Positions 52,907 through 61,360 of a stretch of DNA of 64,000 nucleotides are shown here, piece by piece; the stretch's first letter is position 1, and each line of letters begins with the position of its first letter. Source of the stretch: Streptomyces sp. NBC_01306 (GTDB lineage Bacteria > Actinomycetota > Actinomycetes > Streptomycetales > Streptomycetaceae). The DNA is taken from assembly GCF_026340465.1 (NCBI RefSeq), contig NZ_JAPEPC010000001.1, forward strand, positions 1,178,001-1,242,000, in the 5' to 3' direction. Position numbers and translations under genes: made by a program. The notes beneath the pieces were generated by a model. It had not been told where the DNA came from. It saw nothing but the letters and a program-made list of their open reading frames with translations, and ran no database searches.

Positions 52907-54331
52907 TCAGACGCGCGGGCCCCGGTAGTCGGCGGCCCACCGGCGGTGTGTCCCGACGTGTTCGGCCAGTTCGCCGATCTGCGCGACCACTTGGGCCGGC
53001 GCGGTGCCGCCCGTCGCGGACCTCGCCGCGAGCGCGCTCTCCACGGTGAGCACCTGACGGACCTCGGGGGTGAGCCTCGGATCTATCCCCGCGAGTTCGG
53101 CATCGGTGAGATCCGTCAGGTCGACGCCCGAGTCCTCGCAGGTGCGTACGACAGCCCCGGTGATCTCGTGGGCCTCGTGGAACGGCACGCCGCGCAGCGC
53201 CAGCCAGTCCGCGATCTCGGTCGCCAGGGTGAACCCGGCGGTGGCCTGGACCCGCAGCTCCTCGGTGTTCACGCGGAGGGATCCGATGAGACCGGCCATC
53301 GCGGGCAGCACGATGAGCAGCGTCTCCACACTGTCGAACGCGGCGTGCTTGTCCTCCGCGAGATCTCGGTTGTAGGCGAAGGGGAGCCCCTTGAGCGCGC
53401 CCAGCAGCCCCATCAGATTGCCCGTCAGACGGCTGGCCTTGCCGCGGGCGAGTTCGGCGATGTCCGGGTTCTTCTTCTGCGGCATGATCGAGGAGCCGGT
53501 GGCGTAGCGGTCGTCGAGTTCGACCCAGCGGAACTGCCGCGAGGACCACAGGCACACCTCTTCGGCCAGCCGCGACACGTCCACGGCGAGCATCGAGGCC
53601 ACGAACAGGAATTCCGCCACGTGGTCCCGGCTGCCCACCGCGTCCAGCGAGTTGGCACAGGGCCGGTCGTATCCGAGCTCGGCGGCGGACAGCTCCGGAT
53701 GGCCCGCGATGGAGGATCCCGCGAGGGCCGCGGCACCGAGCGGCGAGCGCGCCGTGCGTATGTCCCAGTCACGCAGCCGGTCCATGTCCCGGTCCAGCGC
53801 GTGGGCGTGAGCGAGCAGTTGGTGGCCGAACACGATCGGCTGGGCGGGCTGGAGGTGAGTGAACCCCGGAGCCGCGGTGTGCGTGTGGTCGGCCGCCTGC
53901 GCGGTCAGGGCCTCGATCAGCTCGCAGGAGGCATCGCTGATCCGGCGCGCCTGGTCACGCAGATAGAGCCGCAGGTCGTTGGCGCACTGGTCATTGCGGG
54001 AGCGACCGGCTCTCAGCTTTCCGCCGAGCGTCCCGAGCCGCTCCATCAACACCCGCTCCAGGAAGGTGTGCACGTCCTCGTCGCCCGGTTCCGGAGTCAC
54101 GGCGCCGTCGCGGTAGTCCTGGTCCAGTACGTCGATCGCGTCGAGTACGACGGCCAGTTCGCCGTCGTCGAGGATGCCCGCCCTGACCAGTTCCCTGGCG
54201 TGGGCACGGGAGCCCGCGAGGTCGTAGGGGGCCATGTCGAAGTAGCTCGGTTCGGAGCGGGAGAGCCGGGTGAGAGCGGGCGCCGACGGTTCACGGAATC
54301 GGCCGCCCCACAGGCGGGTGGTCACAGTCAC
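52907..54331 (-). CDS. Argininosuccinate-lyase-like C-N lyase
   Basis: This 474-residue member of the aspartase/fumarase superfamily has LWGGRF at the N-terminus, TFLERVLMERLG, AGRSRNDQ, PGFTHLQPAQPI and the mobile catalytic loop GSSIMPQKKNPD. These families eliminate fumarate from an N-substituted aspartate. No other arginine genes are near, and it leads an operon with an amino-acid ABC transporter and MmgE/PrpD. A catabolic role, for example on iminodisuccinate or an EDDS-like compound, is therefore more likely than arginine synthesis. GTG 54331 follows TTAGGAG. A plain second argH cannot be excluded by sequence alone. Confidence 0.85.
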   Translation of the reverse strand: MTVTTRLWGGRFREPSAPALTRLSRSEPSYFDMAPYDLAGSRAHARELVRAGILDDGELAVVLDAIDVLDQDYRDGAVTPEPGDEDVHTFLERVLMERLGTLGGKLRAGRSRNDQCANDLRLYLRDQARRISDASCELIEALTAQAADHTHTAAPGFTHLQPAQPIVFGHQLLAHAHALDRDMDRLRDWDIRTARSPLGAAALAGSSIAGHPELSAAELGYDRPCANSLDAVGSRDHVAEFLFVASMLAVDVSRLAEEVCLWSSRQFRWVELDDRYATGSSIMPQKKNPDIAELARGKASRLTGNLMGLLGALKGLPFAYNRDLAEDKHAAFDSVETLLIVLPAMAGLIGSLRVNTEELRVQATAGFTLATEIADWLALRGVPFHEAHEITGAVVRTCEDSGVDLTDLTDAELAGIDPRLTPEVRQVLTVESALAARSATGGTAPAQVVAQIGELAEHVGTHRRWAADYRGPRV

Positions 54332-54461
54332 GTGGGTGCGCTCCTAAGGGGCCTGAGGGAGGGGCAGAACGGAGAGGGCATAGCGGCGGGCATGGCAGCG
54401 GGCATGGTCCGGCCGGGACGAGCCGGAACGGGATGTTCCGCAGCGCAGATCTCCCGCTCCG

Positions 54462-54519
54462 GATTGTCCGACAATCTGCCATCGCAGTTCCCGGGAAGTC
54501 AATAGATCGTCCGACAATC
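54462..54519. promoter_or_regulatory. Two GntR/FCD operators
   Basis: GATTGTC-C-GACAATC (54462-54476, perfect 7+1+7 palindrome) and GATCGTC-C-GACAATC (54505-54519, one mismatch) lie 43 bp apart. They sit between the divergent lyase operon and the GntR gene. The TTGTCnGACAA core is typical of FCD-subfamily regulators. Confidence 0.8.
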
Positions 54520-54545
54520 AGACAACCCGGCAGTAGAGTGGGCTC

Positions 54546-55193
54546 ATGGAATCAATCCAGATCTCCCGGTCCAGCGTGGTGGACCGGGTCGCCGAGGCTC
54601 TGCGCCAGGAGATGCACAGCGGGCGGCTGCGCCCGGGAACGCCGTTGCGTGAGAGCAGTCTGGTGGAGAGCTTCAAGATCTCCCGCAGCACCGTGCGTGA
54701 GGCACTGCAGATGCTGACGGTCGAGGGGCTGCTGGTGAAGGTGCCGAACAAAGGCGTCTCCGTCCGGCGGCTGACGCACACCGAGATCGACGACATCTTC
54801 CGTACCCGACGCATCCTGGAGGTCGCCGGAGTCCGCGCGGTGGTGGACGCGGACCACGCCGAACTGGCCGCGCTGGCCGACGCGATGTCCGCCTACGAGG
54901 CCGCGGTGGAGGCCGGTGACCCCTCAGCGATCAGTGAGGCACATCTGCGGTACCACGTGTCGATCGTGGGGCTGCTCGGCAGTTCACGGCTGGCGGCCGT
55001 CGAGGAATCGCTGATGGCCGAACTACGGCTCGCCCTCACCCTGGTGGACATGGACAGCGACGATCTGCCGGAGATGTTGCGCGAGCACAGCGAGATGATG
55101 TCCCTGATCCGGCAGTCCAGGGTCGAGGAGGCGGTGGTTCGGGTCGAACGCCATCTCTCCCATGCCAAAGCATTCGTCATGCTGTCGGACTGA
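54546..55193 (+). CDS. GntR family regulator, FCD subfamily
   Basis: This 215-residue protein has a winged helix at about residues 8-70 (VVDRVAEALRQEMHSGRLRP, ISRSTVREALQML, VKVPNKGVSVRRL). The C-terminal helical FCD ligand domain has the metal-site pattern RILEV...HLRYHVSIVGL...EHSEMMSLI...VERHLSHA. FCD members often sense carboxylic acids through a bound metal. Two palindromes just upstream and the divergent catabolic operon make it the likely local repressor. Confidence 0.92.
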   Translation: MESIQISRSSVVDRVAEALRQEMHSGRLRPGTPLRESSLVESFKISRSTVREALQMLTVEGLLVKVPNKGVSVRRLTHTEIDDIFRTRRILEVAGVRAVVDADHAELAALADAMSAYEAAVEAGDPSAISEAHLRYHVSIVGLLGSSRLAAVEESLMAELRLALTLVDMDSDDLPEMLREHSEMMSLIRQSRVEEAVVRVERHLSHAKAFVMLSD

Positions 55194-55225
55194 ACGCTGT
55201 CGGACTGAATGCTGTCGGACTGGGA
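55181..55225 (+). repeat. 15-bp tandem repeat (x3) at the gntR stop codon
   Basis: GCTGTCGGACTGAAY is repeated three times head to tail, the third with a changed end. The first unit contains the last codons and the stop of the gntR gene (LSD, stop). Confidence 0.85.
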
Positions 55226-55245
55226 ATCCCCCCTGGCCCCGGCCT

Positions 55246-55270
55246 CCCTGCGGCCGGCCCGGCCGCAGGG
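55246..55270. terminator. Terminator between gntR and tdk
   Basis: CCCTGCGGCC and GGCCGCAGGG form a 10-bp perfect stem around GGCCC between convergent genes. Confidence 0.8.
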
Positions 55271-55291
55271 TGAATACCGGAAGGCGTGCTC

Positions 55292-55942
55292 TCAGGCGGA
55301 GTTGGAGGGAAGGACGTCGGGAGAGAGCGCCGCGGCCCGGACCGCGCCACTCGTCATGCGCCGGCGGTGATGCCGTCGGCAGAGAACCTCGTAACCGACC
55401 TCTTCGGCCGAGCGGTCGACGTCACCCACGACGACCTGCTCGCCCTCCACGACCATCGCGCCGTCCACGGTACGGGCGTTGTGGGTGGCGCGGGCGCCGC
55501 ACCAGCACAACGCCTCGACCTGCAAGGACTCTATCCGGTCCGCGAGTTCGATCAGCCGCTGCGAGCCCGGGAAGAGTTTGGTGCGGAAGTCGGTCGTGAT
55601 GCCGAAGGCGAAGACGTCCAGGTTCAGGTCGTCCACGACGCGGGCCAGCTGATCGATCTGTTCGGGCGCCAGGAACTGCGCCTCGTCCACGATGACATGG
55701 TCGACCCGGCCGCCCTTCGACATCAGGTCCACCAGATGGGCATAGAGGTCCATGCCGGGCGCCGCCTCGACAGCCTCCGTCACCAGACCGAGGCGGGAGG
55801 AGAGCTTGCCCTGGCCGGCGCGGTCGTCGCGGGTGAAGATCACGCCCTGCAGCCCGCGCGCGGAGCGGTTGTGTCCGATCTGGAGCGCCAGCGTGCTCTT
55901 TCCGCAGTCCATCGTTCCGGAGAAGAACACCAGCTCGGGCAT
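55292..55942 (-). CDS. tdk: Thymidine kinase
   Basis: This 216-residue type II thymidine kinase phosphorylates thymidine in pyrimidine salvage. P-loop GTMDCGKS (residues 9-16), VIVDEAQFL (Walker B-like), FGITTDFRTKLF and a zinc site from ALCWCGARAT with EVLCRRHH are visible. The M. tuberculosis genome lacks this gene, but streptomycetes have it. The start ATG is unambiguous and the length is standard. Confidence 0.93.
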   Translation of the reverse strand: MPELVFFSGTMDCGKSTLALQIGHNRSARGLQGVIFTRDDRAGQGKLSSRLGLVTEAVEAAPGMDLYAHLVDLMSKGGRVDHVIVDEAQFLAPEQIDQLARVVDDLNLDVFAFGITTDFRTKLFPGSQRLIELADRIESLQVEALCWCGARATHNARTVDGAMVVEGEQVVVGDVDRSAEEVGYEVLCRRHHRRRMTSGAVRAAALSPDVLPSNSA

Positions 55943-55998
55943 GGGGGGTCGCGGGCCTTTCAGATCTGGGGGAGGGCAGGAGGGGGCGCCGGGCGCGG

Positions 55999-57195
55999 TT
56001 ACGAGCGTACTTCGAGCAGCGGTACCAGCTGCTCCGCAGGGGTCATCGAGCCGTGCATACCGACCATGGCCGACTCGTGCGGCTCGCGGCGGGACGCGGT
56101 GATCACCACGTCGGCGTGGGCCGCGGCGACGACGTCGCCGATCCGCCCGTACACCCGCTCGTCGACCGCCGGGCCGAACCAGCCCGCCGCGATGGCCTCG
56201 TCGCGGCTCGCCACCCAGAACTGCTCGCCGAGCACCTCACGCCAGACGGCCAGCACATCGCTCCGGGCGCCCGGAACCGCGTAGACGTGCCGGGCCCGGC
56301 CCTCGCCGCCCAGCAGGGCGACGCCCGCGCCCAGTTCCCAGTCCTCGTCGAAGTCGATGCGCGACTCCTCGTCGAACGGGATGTCGATCATGCCGTGGTC
56401 GGCGGTGACATACAGCGCCGAACGGGGCGGGAGCTGCTCGGCGAGGCGCTGGACGAGCCGGTCGACGTACATCAGCTGGCCGCGCCAGGCGTCCGAGTCC
56501 ATGCCGAACCGGTGACCCTTGGAGTCCACCTCGCTGTAGTACGTGTAGATCAACGAACGGTCGGCCGCGCCCAGTTGGGCGGCGGCCAGGTCCATCCGGT
56601 CCTCGCCGGTGAGCCGGCCCCTGAAGGTGCCGCCGCTCAGCGCGATCTTGGTGAGCGGGGTGTTCTGGAAGTCCGGCGACGAGACCTGCGCGGTGTGCAC
56701 GCCCGCCGCGTCGGCGAGCTGGAAGACCGTGGGGTACGGCTGCCAGACATGCGGGTCGGTCCACGGGCGCCAGCGCAGCTGGTTCATCAGCTCGCCGGTG
56801 GCCGGGTTGCGGGTGGTGTACCCGGTGAGGCCGTGCGCGCCGGGCGGCAGTCCGGTGCCGACCGAGGCGAGCGAGGTCGCCGTGGTGGCGGGGAAGCCGG
56901 CGGTGAGCGGACGGCCGGAGCCGCCGCGCGAGGTCGGCAGCAGCGAGTGGAGGTACGGCGCCTCGTCGGGGTGCGCGCGGATCTGCTCCCAGCCGAGGCC
57001 GTCGATGAGGAAGACGCAGTTCCGGTCGGCGGGTGCCAGCTCCGGGATCGCGGAGGTGCAGCCGGGAACTCCCAGCCCCGCGGCGAGCGTCGGCAGCAGA
57101 TCGGCGAGCGAACCCGAGCCGTACTCCGGTACCGGGGCGGTGGAGAGGGCGAGCGGAGCGGTGTCGTCCGCGTACGGCCAGTCGGGCAGAGCCAT
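55999..57195 (-). CDS. Alkaline-phosphatase-fold protein (nucleotide pyrophosphatase / phosphodiesterase-like)
   Basis: This 398-residue protein has NCVFLIDGLGWEQI (first metal Asp), the nucleophile region GFPATTATSLASVGTG with a Thr, YYSEVDSKGHRFG and VTADHGMIDIP (second metal site). These match the NPP/autotaxin-like branch. No signal peptide is seen, so it is probably intracellular. Start ATG 57195 overlaps the stop of DUF5998 by one base. Together the pair is a conserved two-gene unit in Streptomyces. The substrate is unknown. Confidence 0.87.
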   Translation of the reverse strand: MALPDWPYADDTAPLALSTAPVPEYGSGSLADLLPTLAAGLGVPGCTSAIPELAPADRNCVFLIDGLGWEQIRAHPDEAPYLHSLLPTSRGGSGRPLTAGFPATTATSLASVGTGLPPGAHGLTGYTTRNPATGELMNQLRWRPWTDPHVWQPYPTVFQLADAAGVHTAQVSSPDFQNTPLTKIALSGGTFRGRLTGEDRMDLAAAQLGAADRSLIYTYYSEVDSKGHRFGMDSDAWRGQLMYVDRLVQRLAEQLPPRSALYVTADHGMIDIPFDEESRIDFDEDWELGAGVALLGGEGRARHVYAVPGARSDVLAVWREVLGEQFWVASRDEAIAAGWFGPAVDERVYGRIGDVVAAAHADVVITASRREPHESAMVGMHGSMTPAEQLVPLLEVRS

Positions 57196-57782
57196 CAGCG
57201 GCCGGCCGCCGCGGTCGCCTCGGAGAGCGCCTGGGAGAAGGCGAGGGTCTGGCGGACCGTGTCCGGGCCGTCGCCCGCCTCGCTCACCCGAAGGCTCAGG
57301 TCGTCGGCGGTGGAGCTGCCCGTATACCCGTGGTCCGCCTCGCAGTTGGGGTCGCCGCAAGCGGCGGGCTCCAGGTCGAGCCGGGCGACCGCGCCCCAGC
57401 CGATGGTCAGGACGACCTCGCGGGGCAGGGTGCCGGGGACGTACTTCTCCGGGTTCGCCACGACCCGGCTGAGCACCACGGAGGAGATCCGGCCCAGCTT
57501 CACCGACTCGGTCGACGTGGTGGCGAACGGTGTCGGGGAGCTGCCGTCGGCGGCCTGCTCGTCGGTGTGGCTGACGATGAAGCGGTTGCCCGTCAGGACG
57601 AGGACCGTGACATGGCGGCGGACCTCGTTGGAATCGAACGTCGTCTCCTGATGCACCAGATACGAAGAAACCGGCTCGCCTCCGACAGCGGCCTCCACCG
57701 CCTCGGCCACGAGGGCCGGGTAGTAGCCGCTGCGCTCGATCGCCGCGCGGAGCCCCTGGGTCGTTGTACCGGTCTTCGCCAT
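57195..57782 (-). CDS. DUF5998 family protein
   Basis: This 195-residue soluble protein has YYPALVAEAVEAAVGGEPVS, then SYLVHQETTFD, a central beta-rich part (RRHVTVLVLTGNRFIVSHTD) and AACGDPNCEADHGYTGS, which holds two cysteines and a His. The family is actinobacterial without known function. ATG 57782 (MAKTGTTT) is preferred to one three codons upstream. The stop shares a base with the phosphatase start (TGATG). Confidence 0.85.
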   Translation of the reverse strand: MAKTGTTTQGLRAAIERSGYYPALVAEAVEAAVGGEPVSSYLVHQETTFDSNEVRRHVTVLVLTGNRFIVSHTDEQAADGSSPTPFATTSTESVKLGRISSVVLSRVVANPEKYVPGTLPREVVLTIGWGAVARLDLEPAACGDPNCEADHGYTGSSTADDLSLRVSEAGDGPDTVRQTLAFSQALSEATAAAGR

Positions 57783-57827
57783 GGGCTCCATCTTAGACCG
57801 ATGGCTGTGGGGGAAGAGGCCCCCGGA

Positions 57828-57850
57828 GCAGGGCCTGTACGGGGCCCTGC
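57828..57850 (-). terminator. Hairpin after the Pat-like gene
   Basis: GCAGGGCC and GGCCCTGC form an 8-bp stem around TGTACGG in the 151-base gap between the Pat-like stop and the DUF5998 start. Confidence 0.55.
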
Positions 57851-57933
57851 GGCGGCCCGCAGCAGGGGCGGCCCTCGGCAGCCGGCCCGCATCAGCGGCG
57901 GGCAGCCGGCAGCTTGCCGTCAGCAGCTCGCCC

Positions 57934-60927
57934 TCAGTAGCTGGGGAGGCGGCGCGGACCGAGGTCGCCGAGTGTGTTCGCGGGCGCGAGCCGTACGGCG
58001 GCCCCGAGCACGGAGAGTCCGTTCTGCCCGACCACTACCGGTTCGAGAGCGACGGACACCACTTCGGGGTGGTCGTCCACCAGCCGCGACACCCGCAGCA
58101 GCAGCTCTTCGAGAGCCGCGGTGTCGACGGGCGCCGAGCCGCGCCAGCCGAACAGGAGGGGTGCGGTCCTGATGCTTCTGATCAGTTCGGCGGCGTCCCG
58201 GTCGGTGGCCGGGACGAGGCGGTGGGCGGTGTCACCGAGCAGTTCGGACGGCGCCCCGGCCAGGCCGAAGGAGAGGACGGCTCCGACGGCCGGGTCGATC
58301 GCGGACCGTACGACCGTGTCCACACCGCGCCCCACCATGGCCTGCACCACGGGCCGGACCTCGGCCGGGCCGCCCAGGTCGGCGGAGAGTTCGGCGTAGG
58401 CGCGGCGCAGTCCCGCCTCGGTCGCGATATCGAGCCGCACACCGCCGAGATCGGGGCGGTGGCGCAGATGGGGCGCCGTGGCCTTGAGCGCGACGGGGTA
58501 GCCGAGGTGCTCCGCCGCGGCGACGGCGGTGTCCGCGTCCGGGGCGGGACGGACCGGCAGGACGCGGATGCCGTACAGGCCGAGGAGTTCGCAGGCGTCG
58601 TCGGGCGAGAGGGCCAGGCCGCGTGTGACGTCGACGCGGGCGGTGCCGAGCAGCGCCTCGATCCGGCCGGCGGCGGCGTTCTCGTCGATGTCTTCGTACT
58701 CGGGGACCCGGCCGGGCTCGGCGGCCTCGCGGCGCCACCGCGCGTACCGGACCGCCTGGGCGAGTGCGCGGACGGCCCGCTCGGCGGCCGGGTAGGCGGG
58801 GATGCTCCGGGTGCGGGCGGCGGGGGGCGCGACGGCGGGGGCTGCGGTGTCGGCGGTGTCAGCTGCGGCTGCTGTGACTGCTGAATCGCCTGTGGCGCCT
58901 GCGGCTGCCGTGTCTCCTGTGCGTGCTGTGCGAGCTGTGCGAGCTGTGCCCGCCGTACCGGTGTCTGCTGCTGTGTTCACGCCGGCCCGCTGGACCTCTC
59001 CCCCGTCGCTTTCCGGGGTGGTCGCCGGACCCGGGCCTGCCGTCCCGGCGGCCGTCCCGCGGCGGCCGCGCACCGTGCCGGTGGCCGCCGCCAGGGCCTC
59101 GGCGAGACCGCCGATCTCCAGATGCACCACGGCGACCGGCTTGGCGGGGGCGTCCGCGACCGCTTCACGCAGGGCCGCGGCCAGCACTTCGCCGTCACCC
59201 GACTCGGTCACGCCGTTCTCGCCCACCCAGGGGATCGCGGTGATCAGCACCGCGTCGCACCCGTCGTCCGCCAGGGCCCGGCCGAGCGCGTCCCGGAAGT
59301 CCTGCGGGGTCGCGTCCGTCGTCAGGTCGACAGGCGGGAGCGGACGCAGGCGCTCCGTGAGACAGGCGTCGTACGTCAGCAGGCCGAGCGACTCGGAGTT
59401 GCCGAGGATCGCGACACGCGGTCCCGCGGGCAGCGGCTGGTCCGCGAGCAGCAGACCCGCGTCGACGAGTTCGGTGACGGTGTCGACCCGGATCACACCG
59501 GCCTGCCGCAGCAGCGCGGAGACCGTGGCGTCGGGGACCCGGGTGACCGGGACCGCATGGCCGGGCGGGGCGCTGCCGCTGTGCCGGGCGCCCTTGACGA
59601 CCACGACCGGCTTCACCGCCGCGGTGCGCCGGGCGAGGCGGGTGAACTTCCGGGGATTGCCGATCGACTCCAGGTAGAGGAGGGCGACATCGGTGTCCGG
59701 GTCGTCGTGCCAGTACTGGAGGAAGTCGTTGCCCGACAGATCGGCGCGGTTGCCCGCCGAGATGAAGGAGGAGAGTCCGGCGCCGCGCCGGTGCAGCGTG
59801 GAGAGCAGCGCGATCCCGATGGCGCCGGACTGGGTGAAGAGTCCGACCCGCCCGCGCGCCGGGGACTCGGGGGCCAGCGAGGCGTTCAGCCGGACGGCTT
59901 CCGCGGTGTTGATGAGGCCGAAGGCGTTCGGCCCGATGATGCGCATGCCGTACGAGCGGGCCCGGCGCAGCAGTTCGCGCTGGCGCAGCAGCCCTTCGGG
60001 CCCGCTCTCCGCGTAACCGGCGGAGATCACGACGAGCCCCTGCACCCCGCCGGCCCCGCAGTCGGCGACCACGTCGGGCACCTGTGCGGCCGGTACGGCG
60101 ACGACCACCAGGTCGACCGCCTCACCGGTGGCGGCGATGGACTCCACCGAGCGGTAAGCAGGGGCGCCGTCCACCTCGGTGAGCCCGTCGGGGAAGGCGC
60201 GGTTCACCGCGTAGGTGCGCCCGGTGAAGCCGGAGCCGTGCAGATTGCGCAGGACCGCGCGCCCGACCCCGCCGGGGGTGCGTCCCACTCCGACGACGGC
60301 GACGGAGCTGGGGGCCAGCAGCCGCTGCACCGACCGTGCCTCTGCTCGCTGTTCGCGGGCGCGCTGGACGGCGAGGGACGCCTCGGTGGGTTCCAGATCG
60401 AAGGTCAGGTGGACCGAGCCGTCCTCGAAACTGCGCTGCTGCTCGTACCCGGCGTCCGTGAAGACCTTGATCATTTTGTTGTTGGCGGGCAGCACTTCGG
60501 CGACGAAGCGGGTGACCTCGCGCTCCCTGGCGACCGCCGCGATGTGTTCGAGCAGCGCGGAGGCCACACCGCGCCCCTGGTGCGCGTCCTGGACGAGGAA
60601 GGCGACCTCGGCCTCGTGCGTGCCGATCCGGTCGTAGCGGACGGTCGCGATGAACTCGCCGCCTACGGTCGCCGCAAGACCCACCCGGTCGACGTAGTCG
60701 TGATGGGTGAAGCGGTGCACGTCCTTGGCGGAGAGCCGGGGGTACGGAGCGAAGAAGCGGTAGTACTTCGACTCGGGCGAGACCTGCTCGTAGAAGCTGA
60801 CGAGCCGGTCGGCGTCCTCGGTGGTGATCGGCCGGATCCGCGCGGTACCGCCGTCGCGCAGCACCACATCCGCTTCCCAGTGGGCCGGGTACTCCTGGTG
60901 CGGGTTCTCCTCCAGCGGGGGCTGCAT
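57934..60927 (-). CDS. Pat-like lysine acetyltransferase / ADP-forming acyl-CoA synthetase fusion
   Basis: This 997-residue protein has an N-terminal GNAT domain (about residues 20-170; acetyl-CoA loop DAHQGRGVASALLEH). A CoA-binding Rossmann domain (VAVVGVGRTPGGVGRAVLRN), a succinyl-CoA-ligase-like region (IIGPNAFGLIN, GLFTQSGAIGIALLS), a low-complexity Ala/Thr linker (about residues 650-710) and an ATP-grasp domain follow. In Salmonella Pat the GNAT part is C-terminal. The N-terminal order matches PatA of S. lividans, which acetylates and inactivates acyl-CoA synthetases. The start ATG 60927 excludes a 30-codon upstream extension. Confidence 0.9.
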   Translation of the reverse strand: MQPPLEENPHQEYPAHWEADVVLRDGGTARIRPITTEDADRLVSFYEQVSPESKYYRFFAPYPRLSAKDVHRFTHHDYVDRVGLAATVGGEFIATVRYDRIGTHEAEVAFLVQDAHQGRGVASALLEHIAAVAREREVTRFVAEVLPANNKMIKVFTDAGYEQQRSFEDGSVHLTFDLEPTEASLAVQRAREQRAEARSVQRLLAPSSVAVVGVGRTPGGVGRAVLRNLHGSGFTGRTYAVNRAFPDGLTEVDGAPAYRSVESIAATGEAVDLVVVAVPAAQVPDVVADCGAGGVQGLVVISAGYAESGPEGLLRQRELLRRARSYGMRIIGPNAFGLINTAEAVRLNASLAPESPARGRVGLFTQSGAIGIALLSTLHRRGAGLSSFISAGNRADLSGNDFLQYWHDDPDTDVALLYLESIGNPRKFTRLARRTAAVKPVVVVKGARHSGSAPPGHAVPVTRVPDATVSALLRQAGVIRVDTVTELVDAGLLLADQPLPAGPRVAILGNSESLGLLTYDACLTERLRPLPPVDLTTDATPQDFRDALGRALADDGCDAVLITAIPWVGENGVTESGDGEVLAAALREAVADAPAKPVAVVHLEIGGLAEALAAATGTVRGRRGTAAGTAGPGPATTPESDGGEVQRAGVNTAADTGTAGTARTARTARTGDTAAAGATGDSAVTAAAADTADTAAPAVAPPAARTRSIPAYPAAERAVRALAQAVRYARWRREAAEPGRVPEYEDIDENAAAGRIEALLGTARVDVTRGLALSPDDACELLGLYGIRVLPVRPAPDADTAVAAAEHLGYPVALKATAPHLRHRPDLGGVRLDIATEAGLRRAYAELSADLGGPAEVRPVVQAMVGRGVDTVVRSAIDPAVGAVLSFGLAGAPSELLGDTAHRLVPATDRDAAELIRSIRTAPLLFGWRGSAPVDTAALEELLLRVSRLVDDHPEVVSVALEPVVVGQNGLSVLGAAVRLAPANTLGDLGPRRLPSY

Positions 60928-61026
60928 GCTGAAAGCGTACGGGTCGCGGTGGTACGGGGAGCGGTGCAGTCTGGGATCCGGCAGAGCGGTCCCGCACCAC
61001 ATCCGCCCCCGCACCACCCGTGCAAG

Positions 61027-61042
61027 AATGGTCTAGACAACT
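61027..61042. promoter_or_regulatory. DasR-responsive element (dre) upstream of ptsH
   Basis: AATGGTCTAGACAACT matches the dre consensus around the invariant GGTCTAGAC core, with mismatches only in the right arm. It lies 26 bases before the HPr start codon. DasR control of pts genes by GlcN-6-P is established in S. coelicolor. The site here is identified by sequence alone. Confidence 0.8.
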
Positions 61043-61067
61043 AGCACAGAACTCGAAGGGCAACACC

Positions 61068-61349
61068 ATGGCTGAGCGTCGTGTCAAGGTCGGCTGGACC
61101 GAGGGCCTGCACGCCCGGCCGGCCTCCATCTTCGTCCGTGCCACCACCGCTTCCGGCGTCCCGGTGAAGATCGCGAAGAACGGCAGCGACCCGGTCAACG
61201 CGGCGTCGATGCTCTCCGTTCTCGGCCTGGGCGTGGAGGGCGGCGAGGAGATCGTGCTCACCTCGGACGTGGAGGGCGCCGACGCCGCCCTGGACCGGCT
61301 GGCCAAGCTGGTCGCCGAAGGGCTCGACGAACTCCCCGAGACCGTCTGA
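61068..61349 (+). CDS. ptsH: Phosphocarrier protein HPr
   Basis: This 93-residue protein has the PEP-phosphorylated His15 in TEGLHARPASIFV. The KIAKNG and VNAASMLSVLGLGV segments carry the regulatory-type Ser region. HPr passes phosphate from EI to EIIA of sugar PTS systems such as N-acetylglucosamine. ATG 61068 follows GAAGGG. A dre site upstream ties it to the DasR/GlcNAc regulon. It converges on the oxidoreductase gene across 11 bases. Confidence 0.95.
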   Translation: MAERRVKVGWTEGLHARPASIFVRATTASGVPVKIAKNGSDPVNAASMLSVLGLGVEGGEEIVLTSDVEGADAALDRLAKLVAEGLDELPETV

Positions 61350-61360
61350 GCGGAAACGGC

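Noticed and set aside
52907..54331. Straight annotation as arginine-biosynthetic argH
   Set aside because: No argG or other arginine genes nearby; it is head of a catabolic operon with an uptake system and FCD regulator. Kept as a possible alternative in the entry.
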